From contig NC_080670.1 in NCBI RefSeq assembly GCF_030247195.1, positions 45,956,194 through 46,020,193 of the forward strand: a DNA stretch of 64,000 nucleotides, given 5' to 3'. The stretch is from Topomyia yanbarensis. Lineage: Eukaryota > Arthropoda > Insecta > Diptera > Culicidae. The position numbers and the translations under genes were made by a program. This document shows, one piece after another, positions 35,160-47,520 of this stretch (position 1 is the first letter of the stretch; each line of letters begins with the position of its first letter). The notes beneath the pieces are model-generated. The model saw only the letters and a list, made by a program, of their open reading frames with translations. It did not search any database and was not told where the DNA came from.

Positions 35160-35740
35160 AAGAATGCGTGCGACAAAACCTATTCCCTCTTATTTGACTT
35201 TCACATGCACATCAAGGAGTTGAATATTCTCAACGAACACTAATCACGTACCCAGGGCAAATTCCTACATGCCGCTATACCACGAAAAACCTTGCGTATG
35301 CTAAACCACAACCGGTTGCTAAACCAGTGACTGCGGACCAGGCAATTACAAACACCAACTCAACAACGATCCGGCCCAGTAGCGCCAAACCAACTGCCAT
35401 TTCAAACAGCGAAGTAACAACAATTACACCAAATACCTCTAAACCAACAGCAAGAAAGAATCAAATACCGATACCGATGACGAAGGATTTACAACAGCAA
35501 CCCGTAAGTACAAGAAACAAACAAGAACATGGGACCGTGAACATCATGAATGCGGTACCGATGACGATATGGCCGTGAACGAAAATACGAGAGAAAACGG
35601 ACCGAATGACCCCCAAGGTGCGGCACCTTCACCATCAAAGAAGAGGATCTCAACATGCAGCAGCAAGCTGCGTCAACGAGACCCGATGGACACATGAAAG
35701 TGAATTTTAATTTTTACATATTGTAAAAATCAATAAAGAC
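35160..35740 (+). pseudogene. Gag-like C-terminal relic with polyadenylation signal
   Basis: A readable frame gives CGKNACDKTYSLLFDFHMH, then a stop, then TKNLAYAKPQPVAKPV and a Thr/Ser/Pro/Asn-rich stretch (35327-35480). By a frameshift near 35478 it continues DDEGFTTATRKYKKQTRTWD and ends at a stop at about 35697. AATAAA follows at about 35731. The low-complexity linker followed by a DDEGFTT-basic segment resembles ORF1 products of mosquito non-LTR elements as I remember them; this is a weak match. The stops show that it is dead. Confidence 0.45.
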
Positions 35741-35891
35741 CCACGGCTCAGTCATGCCAGCGCATTGAGCTTTAACACGGCTAGCAAGTAAAAAAAATTA
35801 TTTTTGGCTTCGCGCTATTCGTCTCTTTCCCCTATTTTCTCTGGCTCAGCGCATTTCGGGGCTCTTATTTTTTCGGTACTTTATTCCAATT

Positions 35892-37203
35892 AGTAGATAC
35901 AGACTGGGACGGGACCTGCGGAAAGAAAAAAAACGTGTGTCAAATTGATCCAGCACGCAAATGTCAGATTGAACCGGCTGTCCTCAGAGTGATTAATATG
36001 GGGAGTATTCTATTTGAAATTAAATGCTAAATTTTTTTCAAATATTTCAATAAATTAATCATTAGATCAACAATGATAGTGGAGATGATAGTGCTTTCAT
36101 TAATTTCGAGATCGTTAATTCTTGTGAACTTCTCCCACTGTTCTCACAAATCGGGATTCACCGGAAAATGGTGGAAAGTCATCTCCGGATTTTTCGCTTT
36201 ACTACGACCGCAATTTTTGACCTTGCACTTCATGATAATGGATTCACAAAAAAATTGAAAGTTCAATTCTTGTTTGTTCTTTAAAAAAGTCATGTCATTT
36301 CTTGAACTACACCAAGTATTAGTGTGTGAATCGAAAAAGTAAGATATAACAAACAAAAAGAAAGAATAAGAAAACACGAATCCGCAGGTCCCGTCCCAGG
36401 ATACAGAACACTAGATTAGGATTGTCGCTGGCATCAGTGGTAGGAACATCATTGTTTTGATTCTGGGATATACCTGTCAAATGGCCTAAATAAAAAAAAG
36501 CAAAGAAATAATCCTCTATCGTTGTTTCATAGCGACTAATCATTTTTGTTTCTTTTAGCCAACAAAACAATGGCCATTCTTGGCTAATGTGTTTTCACTA
36601 ATTAGAATGCACAAATTGTCCAAATAGGTACTGTATTTTGAGAAATTTTCATTTCCTTGTGCGGTATATACAAACTCGTTCATTTCATAACAATAACAGT
36701 CGAAAATTTACACCGAAAAAATTCGTTATATTGAATATATTGATTTCACACATAATTTTTTGCAATTTGTAATAGCACATAAAAATTACCTGTCACGCAT
36801 AAATATCATGTGAAAATTAATGAAATTATAATAGTATGCCACATAGAAATTGGTTTCATAGCAGATATCACATCATTTTTCTGTTTGCCTCTCGCATTCT
36901 GCTGCAAATTTTATGCATTGGACGTTGTCGGTCTTGAATACATAAAAATCACAGTAGAATAAACGATACTGAAATGAAAAACAGACAAACTCTGCATTCT
37001 ACTAATTTGAAGTTCAACTAAACGGTTTGTGGTTACAAACAGGCCATATTTCCCTGCGTGTACCAAAAGTGCGGACCAAAGACTTTTACTAGAGAGACTT
37101 TCGATACTTAGACAGATATATACCGGAAGCAAAACAAACATGTTCCGAGGCGAAAACAATGGGAACACCAGCGTCAATCCTAATCTAGTGTTCTGTATCT
37201 ACT
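35892..37203. mobile_element. AGTAGATACAG inverted-repeat element, copy 2, with nested insertion
   Basis: It opens AGTAGATACAG, is broken at once by the element 35904-36399, resumes GATACAGAACACTAGATTAG and ends CTAGTGTTCTGTATCTACT. The flanks TTCCAATT (35884-35891) and TTCCAATC (37204-37211) are a 7-of-8 target duplication. Without the nested block and its duplicated 8 bp it is about 808 bp, against 796 for copy 1 (9831-10626), and it is inverted relative to that copy. No transposase. Confidence 0.9.
35904..36399. mobile_element. 496-bp nested element with CTGGGACGGGACC tips, 8-bp TSD
   Basis: The tips CTGGGACGGGACCTGCGGA and the exact inverse TCCGCAGGTCCCGTCCCAG bound an AT-rich body. GATACAGA is duplicated perfectly at 35896-35903 and 36400-36407. 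The site lies within the terminal repeat of the host, whose copy 1 gives the uninterrupted sequence. Non-coding. The 8-bp duplication suggests a hAT-, P- or Merlin-type enzyme. Confidence 0.93.
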
Positions 37204-37247
37204 TTCCAATCCTTTTCAATGTCCTGCAAATGTACTGGTGAGAAAAA

Positions 37248-37464
37248 AGAGATTATAACCACTAGAGGGAGCAAAGCGCTACTGTCTCCATGTATTCACG
37301 GACTGAAACATGGGGTCTTGCTCTAGCATATTGTATCCCATTACTTTGACATGTGTGTACCTGGGGCAATATGTGTCAAACTAATGGACCTAGCATATGC
37401 AAGAGCGAGATGATAAATTATTAGTGTTAACAGCGACATGCGACCTCTAGTAGTTATAATCTCT
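37248..37464. mobile_element. AGAGATTATAACYACTAGAGG MITE, copy 1
   Basis: The ends are inverse copies of AGAGATTATAACCACTAGAG and its continuation. The body has GTGTGTACCTGGGGCAATAT and blocks shared with the longer element at 40071-41609 (ACTTTGACATGT, CTAGCATATGCAAGAGCGAG). The 217-bp copy is probably an internal deletion derivative. No convincing target duplication. Confidence 0.75.
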
Positions 37465-37589
37465 TTTGGTGAGAACAGTTCAATTTTTTTGCGGCTCAAT
37501 AAATCCTTGTTGTTGAAGGCACGAAAAAGATATCTAAGTTATTTTGCGTCCATAATTTTGGCTGGTCTTCCACTACCTTGATTGCGAGT

Positions 37590-37873
37590 AGTTTTTGGGG
37601 ATCTTCTTCTAGTTCTAGTTATTTTCCGTCGGCCTATTTCCGCCATGAGGTCAAACACTGACGCCAGAGAGGTGATGACTTCCATTATCTGGACTAGATA
37701 CCGACCCATCAACTCATGGATCGGGCACCAACGGCTTTACTTCCCTTACGAAGGAAGGCGTGACCTTTGATTTTTTTCACCTCAGAAAAATCTCAATGAC
37801 CTCGGCCGGGATTGAACTCAGACCAACTGGGGTGAGTGGTGGTCACGCCTACTACTCAACCACCGGCACCGTA
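37590..37873 (-). mobile_element. tRNA-derived SINE (minus strand)
   Basis: On the minus strand an A-box-like TGGTTGAGTAGTAGGC (37847-37862) is followed about 30 bases later by a B-box-like GAGTTCAATCC (37809-37819). The spacing and GGTGCC start resemble a tRNA. The remaining 200 bases to about 37590 are the unrelated body. I see no clear A tail or target duplication, so the ends are approximate. It differs in sequence from the SINE at 22441. Confidence 0.65.
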
Positions 37874-38082
37874 GGTGATCTTTGGATATGGTAAACAGTC
37901 GATGACGTAACACTTTTATTTTTAAAATGTTATACCGTGTACTTCTTGCCGAGATTTCTGTGCAGTTCGTAGAGCTGTACAACATGCTCGCGAAATGCTC
38001 CTTGTTTCGACAGCAATAAGAGCAAAACAAGCATAAACAAAATAAAAAATACTTGCAGAAGGAGGAGAAACAGGGCTAACAC

Positions 38083-38513
38083 CAGTGATGCCACAAGTAC
38101 AGATTTATCTAGAAAGGTACAGATTTTTGAAACATTTTTGGTACAGATTCTGTACGGTACAGATTACAGATTTTTGTATAAAAGTACAGAATGGTACAGA
38201 TTTTTTTACATGACATTAGAATGCGAGAGTCGAGAAACCTGGTTCCAGCAAATCAAAGGGATGATGTCTAAGTGAAAGCCGAGAGAATCTTCTCGGAGTG
38301 CATACATTTACTCTGAGATGCTCCAATTGAATTCCTGCAAGCTCAACTTCTCGCTGCCACTGATTTCCCCGAATGAAAAATATCTTTAAGAAAAAAAATT
38401 TAAGCAACCTTGTCATTATTTGGGTACAGAATCCGGTACAGATTTTTCTATAGAACAGTACAGATAGAAAAGATTTTTCAACTCCCGGTACAGATTTAAT
38501 TGTGGCAACACTG
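38083..38513. mobile_element. hAT-type MITE, GTACAGATTT family, 8-bp TSD
   Basis: The tips are CAGTGATGCCACA and TGTGGCAACACTG. GCTAACAC is duplicated exactly at 38075-38082 and 38514-38521. TACAGATT or TACAGA occurs about eight times in the left 140 bases and about four times in the right 100, all in the same orientation. The middle is unrelated. The tip design is shared with the elements at 13129, 48576 and 54371 but the iterated word differs. Non-coding. Confidence 0.92.
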
Positions 38514-38709
38514 GCTAACACATACACACTCTTATTTCTCTCTTAGCTCATTTGTTGTTGTGCATAGATTCCTGGAAAAAAATCCTAAATTTTAGTTGCC
38601 GCCCAGTAATTTTTTTTATACATGTAACGAAGGTTTTTTTTAAATATACGTTAAATTCAATAAAAAAAAATTGCCCCTCACGCAAACAGGGTTGATATGG
38701 CTCTGAAAC

Positions 38710-39412
38710 CCCGGTCAAAAAAATATGGACGAACATGGTCAGGCGATTTAAAAAGTTTGACGTTTGAATCAATTCGCCTGTGCTAATTGCCCCTAGGAAC
38801 AAATGCAATTTACGAATGCGATTTAAAGGCAATTTCAATACTTAGACAAATTTTTTGGCGGCTGAAATGGACTTGGTTGTTTTTCGAGTTTTTCAAACAT
38901 GGCGGTTCATGTTTGGCTTAAGCTTAAAATTGTTTTTTTAACAATTGGCATGTTCTCGCATGAATTTTGTTTGTTTCGGGCATTTCATTAAGCCAACGAA
39001 TGTGAGAAATTGTGGAATCATGTGTAAGTAAGTAGAACAAGATCTTTGATCTAAATTCCTAATGATCTTCAGATTGTGGTAAGTTTTGGTGAGCAATATC
39101 ATATTCACCAATAATTCTTCATATAGTTTGGTGGTGTTTATGTGAGTAGATAATGAATCCGAAAATAAGTATTATTTGTAATTTTCAAATAAGGCAACTA
39201 AAAGTGATTAAAAAACGCGTTCCGTGGGCGATTTGGGGGCGATTTAAAGGCGAGTAGGGCGGCAAAAAAATGACAGCGGCAAATCGCCCAAATGTTGCAT
39301 TTGAAATAGCCCCCAAATTGCCAGCAATTTGCTGGCAAATTGAAGGGAAATTTGCGCATCCGAGTTGGCAAATAGCCCCGCGTTAGCCAACAACTAGCCC
39401 TTTTTGACTGGG
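38710..39412 (+). mobile_element. CCCGGT element, third copy, uninterrupted
   Basis: It runs from CCCGGTCAAAAAAATATGG to CCCTTTTTGACTGGG. It carries the same internal blocks as the copies at 11130 and 12328 and has no large insertion, so it gives the family length of about 700 bp. No coding frame is conserved between the three copies. Confidence 0.85.
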
Positions 39413-39437
39413 ATGGGTAACCTTGGTTCAAGTCATA

Positions 39438-40063
39438 CACGCTCATTCAAAACTACTCAAAATATGAGTTCTCACTACTCAAACTCAAAAATATTGTAAA
39501 AAAACTGTCAAAAAATGGGTATCGATTTGAGTAGAGTTAACTCAACTCTTGAGTAAAATTTAAATTTTCAAGTATTTGAGTGAAAAAATAACTTACTGGT
39601 GCACGAAGTGCAACGCTACCTAAAAAATTCAAAAGAATCGACATTCAAAAGAATCGACGAAGAGAATTTGAATAAAACTAAAAGGTAAGTTTCTACATGT
39701 GTTTTTTAAATAAACAAACTTATTAAACACTTATATTATTTTTAGCTCCATTAGTATGAGATCCGAGTTACAAGGAAAGAACGTGAAGAAAGGGCCCCGG
39801 AGCAGATTTTTAGGCATCGCATTAAGGCCTAGAGATACGGGTGAGTGGTATTTTAAATAGAGATGAATGCATTTATTACTATTATAAAATTACGGAAGGG
39901 TTATTTTTCATATTTGATCTTTGCGTAAAAATTACTCAAGTTTGACATCCTCGTCTTGAACTCAAAACTGAGTAAGCGATGATAACTCATATTTTGACTA
40001 TGTGCACTTTTTATGAAATTGAGTGGCTGGTCACTCACTTTTGAGTTACTTTAAACGAGCGTG
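39438..40063. mobile_element. CACGCTC element, copy 1, TA-flanked, ACTCA motif
   Basis: The ends CACGCTCATTCAAAACTACT and AGTTACTTTAAACGAGCGTG are inverse with small differences, and TA flanks both sides. Inside, ACTCAAA or TTGAGTA recurs many times near both ends (39455-39580 and 39935-40050). A relative is at 54979-55762. TA flanks suggest a Tc1/mariner-type target, although TA could also be part of the tip. Confidence 0.8.
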
Positions 40064-40070
40064 TAAGAAA

Positions 40071-41609
40071 AGAGATTATAACTACTAGAGGTCGCATGCC
40101 GCTGTAAACATTAGGTTTGTTCCAGTACCAGGAGAAACTGGAAGTACTCCGGAGAAAGTCGTTCCTGTACTCTCATCTTCTCTTTTTTCTTCTTCTAGTA
40201 GCAAACCGGAGTAAAAGGGAGCAAGAATTTGTTGCTCCTGTTTACTCCGGAGTGACTTCCGTGTACTGGAACAAACCTATTATTATCTTTATTATCTCGC
40301 TCTTACATATGCTAGGCCTATTAGTTTGACACCAGCCCGGGGACAACTTGACAGCTCCCATATATTGAACTAATAAGCAAATTTTGTGGTGATTTGGTGA
40401 TGTCAGGGCGGCTCGCATGGAGCAAAATTTGAAAAAGGCGCATCCCACGTACTATTTTCCATATCTAAAATATAAACAATTTAAGCATTTCTATCATCAA
40501 ATTTATTTCGCTGTCCACATTAGAAACTGTCCTCATTCCCCCATACCTAAACAGAAACATAGATTCCATTTGGAATTTAAAAAATCCAAAAGAAAATAAA
40601 TCGATTTTCGGAAATACAAGAAGATGACATTCAAATTCAAGCCACTACCACTTATATTGGAATTTCCGAAAATCTTCCGAAAATAATCAAAAGGCATGAA
40701 TCCTCCGGTAGAGCCGAGTAAAATGCCAGACTAATTCTGAAGGGATCCATACCAAAACCATCGCAACATCTTCCGGACAGAATTATTGCAAAAATCGAAC
40801 AAAACTCTGGTCGGAGTCGAACAAAATTGTACATTCCTGGCAGCATTCTTGCTGAAACCGAGCACTACTGGTTTGCTGCCAGAATTCTGATAAAAGCACA
40901 CAAATTTTATTCAAAACCAATTTTGCTAAATGTGTAGAAAATCCTACATGCATTGTTTATTCTCCCGATCAAAATACTAGACTTCTTGACGTCCTTAATG
41001 AACTCAAAACAAGATGTCGCAGGTTTACGAATTGTTAAGCTTGGTGATTTAATTTTTTTGGCCAAAATGGTTTTCATTTATATTTAATTTATAACATAAA
41101 ATTTGATTTGAATTTTAATTTATAACAAGAAAACCAAAACATTTTTAGGAAGGAAGATAGCCGGTTGCTAAAAACAACGACTTCCAGCTAAATTTATAAT
41201 AAGATTTATGTAACTTTTCTGACGGTTTCCAATCAGGGATAAATTTATTCTCTAATAATAGTTTTCTTCATCCACATTTTGGAATACGCTTTTTCTAAAT
41301 GTTGTTCTAGCCGCATTGACGGCGTTCACAGCACACGTATCGAAACACGCTTGTCTCTTAAAACTTTTTCGTGTCGTTGTTCGTGGTACTCATACAGAGA
41401 AGGAATACTAGCGCCACTATCAAATCGGTGATACATATATGAAACAAACACTATCTGTCAAGTTGTCCCTGGGTTGTTTGACACATTTTAACCCGAGTAC
41501 AAACATGTCAAAGTGATGAGATACAATATGCTAGAACGAGACCCCATGTTTCAGTCCGTGAAGGTATGGATATAGTAGCGCTTTGCTCCCTCTAGTAGTT
41601 ATAATCTCT
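40071..41609. mobile_element. AGAGATTATAAC element, copy 2, long form
   Basis: The termini match 37248-37464. Inverse blocks further in (GGGACAACTTGACAG near 40340 and CTGTCAAGTTGTCCC near 41455) show long terminal inverted repeats. It holds the TA-flanked MITE 40114-40277. The remaining 1.1 kb of AT-rich interior has no transposase motif that I recognise; frames are at most about 70 residues. Confidence 0.7.
40114..40277. mobile_element. 164-bp palindromic MITE, TA target duplication
   Basis: The ends GGTTTGTTCCAGTACCAG and GTGTACTGGAACAAACC pair, continuing into GTACTCCGGAG and CTCCGGAGTGAC. TA precedes (40112-40113) and follows (40278-40279). This is consistent with Tc1/mariner-type mobilisation. 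It interrupts the arm of the element at 40071. Confidence 0.82.
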
Positions 41610-41709
41610 ATTGAGTAGTTTATGTCGTTTCTGCTTACGTTATATGATAGGGTGCGCTTTTCCATATTTTAAACATATTGCGGCAATATACATGAAACTA
41701 GAGCTTCTT

Positions 41710-41879
41710 CCCGGTCAAACCATTCGGAATATGATTCGGAATCCTGAATGGAGTCATTATGGATTCCAAATCAAATGCAACAACCGATTCTGAGTCGGAA
41801 TCGGTTGTTGCATTTGATTTGGAATCCATAATGACTCCATTCAGAAATCCGAACCGGTTCCGGAATGAGTTTAACTGGG
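41710..41879. mobile_element. 170-bp palindromic MITE, copy 1
   Basis: It begins CCCGGTCAAACCATTCGG, ends GGAATGAGTTTAACTGGG, and folds around GATTCTGAGTCGGAATCGG near the centre. The copy at 54183-54352 has the same length and orientation and differs at one base. Near identity of two unlinked copies implies recent movement or conversion. The tips CCCRGTYAAA are shared with the larger elements at 11130, 12328 and 38710. Confidence 0.9.
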
Positions 41880-42164
41880 TTTATGACGACGCATAGATGT
41901 CCGTACCATAAAATATCCTCATCCCAGTAAATTACATTCGGAATGAGATTTGGAATATGGGATGATTTATGATGGAATTCCAACCGAAGGCAACAACCCA
42001 TTCTGAATGAATCGGTTTTCGAATCGGTTGTTACATTAGCGCTTAAATTCTAAAAGAAAACATTCCGATTGCGTTGAGCAGGGAATCTGCTGTCAAAACG
42101 AGTGAAACAGAGAGTTGTGAGAGAAAGAGTTTCAACTTTTCTTGGTGGAAACCTATGAGTAAAA
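41880..42164. other. Decayed relative of the 170-bp palindrome and spacer
   Basis: At 41925-42045 the words CCCAGTAAATTACATTCGG, GGAATTCCAACCGAAGG and CGAATCGGTTGTTACATT mark a degenerate palindrome of the same type. The rest is unassigned. Confidence 0.5.
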
Positions 42165-45100
42165 TGTATGGGCGTTTTTTTTAGATTTAAGCATAAGCAT
42201 AAGCATAAGAGATCGCCCGTGGTTGCTACTCCGTTATTGACCAGAACCAATTGAGATTGTAAAATGTTGATTGGAACAACATGCTTGGGAATAGCACGAT
42301 GAGCCACATTGTACAATCTATATTGATCCCTGCATGCTGATCAATACCGACGCCGGCCACGTCCGAATGCAGATCTTCTGGGGAAGGAAGGAATGTTAGT
42401 CCGATACATGTTGCTGCTAGAGACCGAGGAATCCTCTGCATCTCCACATGTATCACGGGAAGGGGATATTTGTTAGTAAGTGTGCTGGTAGCGTTATCAT
42501 GTGAAAATTGCTCTGGGCAGCCGGCTGCCGAGAATTTGGGAGATTTATCATTTGTTGCATTAATGCGATTGGTTAAATATGCAAATTAAACTCCGGATAG
42601 CCGTCTTTGAGGAGTATTGCTTATATTTTAATAAATCGATATCGTTCAATTTTTCATCACGCCGCGAATGTTTTGTGTATTCTGCCGTGTCTGTGTAAAG
42701 TTTTCCCGGCGATCGTTTGAATAAAACTCCGAATCTAAGTGGTAGAGTGGTATCGTAGTAAGAGGAACTGTTACTAATCTTGAATTGCAACAATAAAGTG
42801 CCGGTTCTAAACAATCATTACCGCGCGCGATTTATTTATTGTTATGCTAACTATTGGTTATACTGAGTACTAGATAAGTGTAAAAAATGAGATAGTTGAA
42901 AGAATTACAGTTGTGAAAGATGATGATGATATTCTATATATATAGAATTTCTTTTAAGTTTAAGGGGACATAGGAGTGTCTTACTTCACCCTCCGACATG
43001 TTAAAAAGGCAAAACGGATTGCAGCTTCCTTGCAAACTACAAAACAGTTGTACGCGAAATCCCGTTCCCCACTCCCTCAAAGGACCACGAAGTTGCCAAT
43101 GCACAGAATAGATGCAACGCGGCACCATGAACCGGCGCTCGCACGTTCACCGAAAATTAACAATTTAAAAGGGCCCCAAACCACATAAAATCATCCAGTC
43201 CACGACCCATCCCCCTTCAAAAATTCATTAATATATTATTATATTAATTATAAACAAGATGGTGGAAATTTTAACAACAAAAAAAAACTTTCTTTTTGAA
43301 AAATCGCCCTTAATTGCACAAAAAAACTTACAACCAAAACCTTCCAAAATAGACGAGTAAAAGACCAGACAAACCAACGAGCATTCAAACGAAAGAAGGG
43401 AACACTTGAGCGATCCCTGAGGCATTCTTGGTATCAGCCTAGAAGGCGTCGATCGAGAAAAACGCCTATTCCAATGCGGTCAAACGAAGCACCGCACTAT
43501 CTCAACAATAGGATTGTGCACCAAACCACCTCAACATCACCGCCGCACACTCAATACACAGACCAATAAAACTTGCATGAGAAATGGGAGTCACCGCGCA
43601 CGGACATCAACACTCAACCATACGCACGCATCTACAACTGTAAGGACAAGTGTGAACGCGCGCATATAAAATATACGGAAGAATAACGATGCCCATGTAC
43701 AGTATTGAATCAGCACCAAATAGGACTGGACAGAAGCGGAGTGGAACCGGATTGGAGTTAGCTTATAGTACATTAGCTTAGTTGATCGCACGTGAGTCTC
43801 CCGTGACTGCTCAAAACCCGCTGAAATTGCACACTGAACCGATTGTATGATACCCGGGACCAGTACATCACACTCAACGTGCAACCCAAAGAGACTGAGA
43901 TCACAGTATGATCAACAACGTAAACGGCCACGCCCATGCAGGCCAACCATGGGATGAGAAGGAATGTTAGTTCAACACCCGTGACTACCATGACCGAGGA
44001 ATTCCCTGCATCATCCACAAGTGTCGCAGGAGGGAACTGATGCTAGTAGCTAGAGAAACATTCCGGTAGACATTGTGATCCAGCCAAGTACTCACGCGCT
44101 TTGTATTTTCATTTCAAATCAAAGCCCTCTGGTGCACAACCTCCAGTAAAAAAATGAATGCCGTTCGAGTACGCATCCTAACACTCATCTCTTCGCGAGA
44201 CGTTACATAAAAGGATAAAGTATAGATTTTGTAAAATGAACGCGCGAGACACAGACTTCGAGTTACACAAGACTACTAGAAAATGTAATTGAGACATCTA
44301 TTCATCTATTTTTGCGCGAGAGAAAGTTTTCAGTACAAAGCAAGCGTACAAAAAGTATAAAAGATACCCCAAATGAATATGAAGAAATTCACTGAGAAAG
44401 GTTAATGATAAGTTGGTATCTCCACTTTCCCTATCAGCCACGTTTTCATAATTGGGTTAAATGTCAAATTGCAAACGAAATGCGTAATAAATATAATAAA
44501 CACAGCGACAAGGGCTTTTGATCCATCGGCGGCACAGAGCCCCAGAAGAAGAATGGATGGGAGAAGAGCAATACTGGCAAAGACCGACTACTATATGAGC
44601 GGTTAAAACTCGAAAGAGTGACGCAGAGTACTGCACTGTATTATTTTGAGGAAAAGACCAGGAGTGCGATTTTACGAAGTTTTAGCTTTCGATGGCCCTA
44701 CAATTTCTAACAGAGTGAAGTTCTGGAATGTTCAAATTTTTACCACTGTTTTGGAAAGCAAAAGTAGTACAAAGCTAGTATCATGAGACCTCAAGAAGTC
44801 TTTTTGGAGATATTCGTCAATGTAGATTTGTCGGTAGATGGTTCCAGATTTAATAAAAAAAATTGACACATTTACAGATCGCACGCCACACAAAAAAACT
44901 TTCCTACTTGAAAGTGTGCTATTTTAAGTACAGTTTTTAAACCAAAGCTTTGAAAGTTATACCTTGGCGTAGAAGAACCGGTATATTAATACATGCTGTC
45001 ACTTAGTGTACAATTAGACTTCATCCTTTACGGCTATTGTACAACCGCCTTCACTCAATACAGAATGGATAAAGGCTATGATACAAAACGTTAAGGTCCG

Positions 45101-45559
45101 TCCATGTTAAATCTTCGGTACGGATCAATACCTTGACCTAGGAAATCTTAGTATGTTGTTAGTCGCCTCTTACGACATGAGAGCAGGTTCTCAGTGGTTC
45201 TATTCTTGGCTGAAATAGTGCCAAAAAATTTAGCCGCCGGGCACCAAATGGCTTTATTTTTAATTAGTTAATCAAGATGAAAAAGAACAAACGTTACTGA
45301 CTCCGAAAAGGTGTGTTCGAGATACTCGGAAATCGTTTCAGATCAGAAGTGATAAAATATTACTTTTTTTGAACTTGCAAGATGTAGAATTTATTCGGAA
45401 AAAGGATAAACCACCTAATTTTTTTTTTTTTTTCGAGAGTTGTCCTACTGGAGCTGTAGAGCTAGGTTCTCGGAAGGGCTCCCCGTCAGAATCACATACT
45501 ACAATTTGCAGACGAGACAGGCAATGTCGCCCAATAAAACACTGCAATAGGCCAATTGT

Positions 45560-46960
45560 AGCGGGCCGTGATTCTGAACGTGATATTCATTGTACGGTTC
45601 AGGCATGTGCGGGCGTAGGAACTCGGAATCGCGTGTATCATCGCGAAGGGCTCGAACACTTGTACGCCAACGTGCTCGATCGCGTGTGCGTTTGTATGTC
45701 GCGTGTGCTAACGTGTAACTTCGCGTGCATAAATTCTATTTCATAACCGTGTGCCTTTCGCATATTCGCGTGTGTTCTAGAATAATCGCGCGCGGACCGT
45801 GAATCTGACACTTAATTTTTTGTGTACGGTTCAGATTCCAGAAGGAAGTGGGTTCTTCCATATCATTAGACTTCCCAATCATGTCGTCGTAGAACGCGTG
45901 GTCTAGTGGATATGAGCTTTATTTTTTTTTTTTTTTTTTTTTTTGATTGGTCCAACTGAATGTATGGACCTAAATTGCTAGAATGAAGGTTAAAGATTTC
46001 CGGACGTGACCGATTCATGATCGCGCATTTGCGGGTTGGCGTTTGAGATCGCGTTTGTAACTTCGTAAGTACTAAAACGTTCACACAATTGCCGCAGTGT
46101 TATCAAGTTTACGCGATCGCGGGCATAGGTGTGCGTAGATGATCGCGAAGGGCTTAAGCGTTCGTATGTTGACGTGTTTGTCGCGTGTATGTGACCTCGC
46201 ATGTACAAACTCGATTCTGAAACCCTGCGGCGATTCATATATTCGCGGACCGTTATTCTGATCTTTAGTTTTCGCTGTACGGATCACATTCTGACAGGGA
46301 GAGAGTTACCCCATATCACTAGAGTTTCCATGTTTCATGTGGCCATGGAACGTTTTGTCCAGTGGATATGGTAGTTATTTTTCAATTTTATTATTTTTTT
46401 AATAATTAACAAGGACCTAGATTGTTTGTACCGAGGATAGATACTTCCGGACGATCCCGATTCATGATGGCGCGAGCGCGGGAGTTTGTAGGTTGACACT
46501 TGAGATCGTGTTGGTAAGTTTATGAGTGCTGAAATTTTCACCTTATCACCGGGGTGTAATCATGTTTGCGAGCTCGTAGGTTGCTTGGAAAATCGCGAGG
46601 GGCTCTAACGTTTGTGCGCTGACGTGATTTTGTAACGTGTGTTCTTGAATGGTTGCGCGAACCGTGAGTCTGATATTAAATTTTCAGTGCGCGGTTTGAA
46701 TTCTGGCAGAGAGTGGGATCGTTTATATCGATAGGGTTCCCGGTCATGTCGCCATGAGACGTGTTGTCTAATAGGTATGGGCGTATTTTCTTAATTGGTC
46801 CAGCTGAAGGCATGGACCTAGGCTTCTAGGATCAAGGATAGACTTTCGGACATGACCGATTCGTAATCGCGTGCACGATGGCATTTTTGTAGGTTCCCGC
46901 TGAGACCGCGTTTGAGAATGTGTGAGTGTTAAGACGTTCACTATCACCATCTTTGTTGAC
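45560..46960. repeat. Tandem array of about 430-bp CG-rich units
   Basis: Markers recur in order. CCATATCATTAGACTTCCC (about 45858), CCATATCACTAGAGTTTCC (about 46311) and TTATATCGATAGGGTTCCC (about 46715) are each followed by CATGT and AGTGGATATG-like words. GGACCTAAATTG (about 45967), GGACCTAGATTG (about 46411) and GGACCTAGGCTT (about 46812) each lead into TTCGGAC and CGATTCATGAT. Unit spacing is about 400-455 bases. ATCGCG and TCGCGTGT words are frequent, so CpG content is well above the surroundings. No protein frame persists. Confidence 0.8.
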
Positions 46961-47149
46961 CCAGCTGAAGGCGGGTGTAGAATGGCAGTATAGGACTCGA
47001 AAAGAAGAAATAAAAGACAATATATGAGAGACGTAATAGATTAGATAGGTACAAGATACAGCTGAAGTTTTTTTTTTATTCATTTCGTTTATTTGATAGG
47101 CACAAATGCGTTAGCTTGGCGGTGCCAAATTCTTTTGTTTTTACATTTT

Positions 47150-47520
47150 GTATATTTTAAAACTAGGAGGTTACAATGTTGAAATATTTTTTTTAAAAAA
47201 GAAAAATTTTACAGCTATCTTAAGACTAGAAATAAGATTCTATATACAAGAGAGGGGGCGAAAGATTTTTTTTATGAAAAAATATTAAAACAAGGAATTC
47301 AATAGTAATAATTTTTAGGAAATATTTACAGTTATCTTAAAACTAACAATATAGTTTGGTACACAAAAGGGGGAACAAATATTTATGAGAAAATTCGCAG
47401 GTGTTTTAAGACTAGGGATACAATTCTATTTACAAGATGGGGGACAATAGTTTTAACAAAGAGGTAAAATTACAACTATCTTAAAACTAGGAATACAGAA
47501 TACAAATTTGAACTTTTTTA
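47150..47520. repeat. Short-unit repeat, ATCTTAAAACTAG type
   Basis: The phrases CAGCTATCTTAAGACTAGAA (47211), CAGTTATCTTAAAACTAACA (47329), GGTGTTTTAAGACTAGGG (47400) and CAACTATCTTAAAACTAGGA (47466) recur at 70-120-base spacing, mostly followed by ATACAA-type and GGGGG words. It resembles 3' untranslated repeats of a retroelement. It is preceded by a GCACAAATGCGTTAGCTTGG segment. Confidence 0.65.

Noticed and set aside
45369..45746. A 125-residue plus-strand protein
   Set aside because: It reads into the tandem CG-rich array and other units of the array do not keep the frame.
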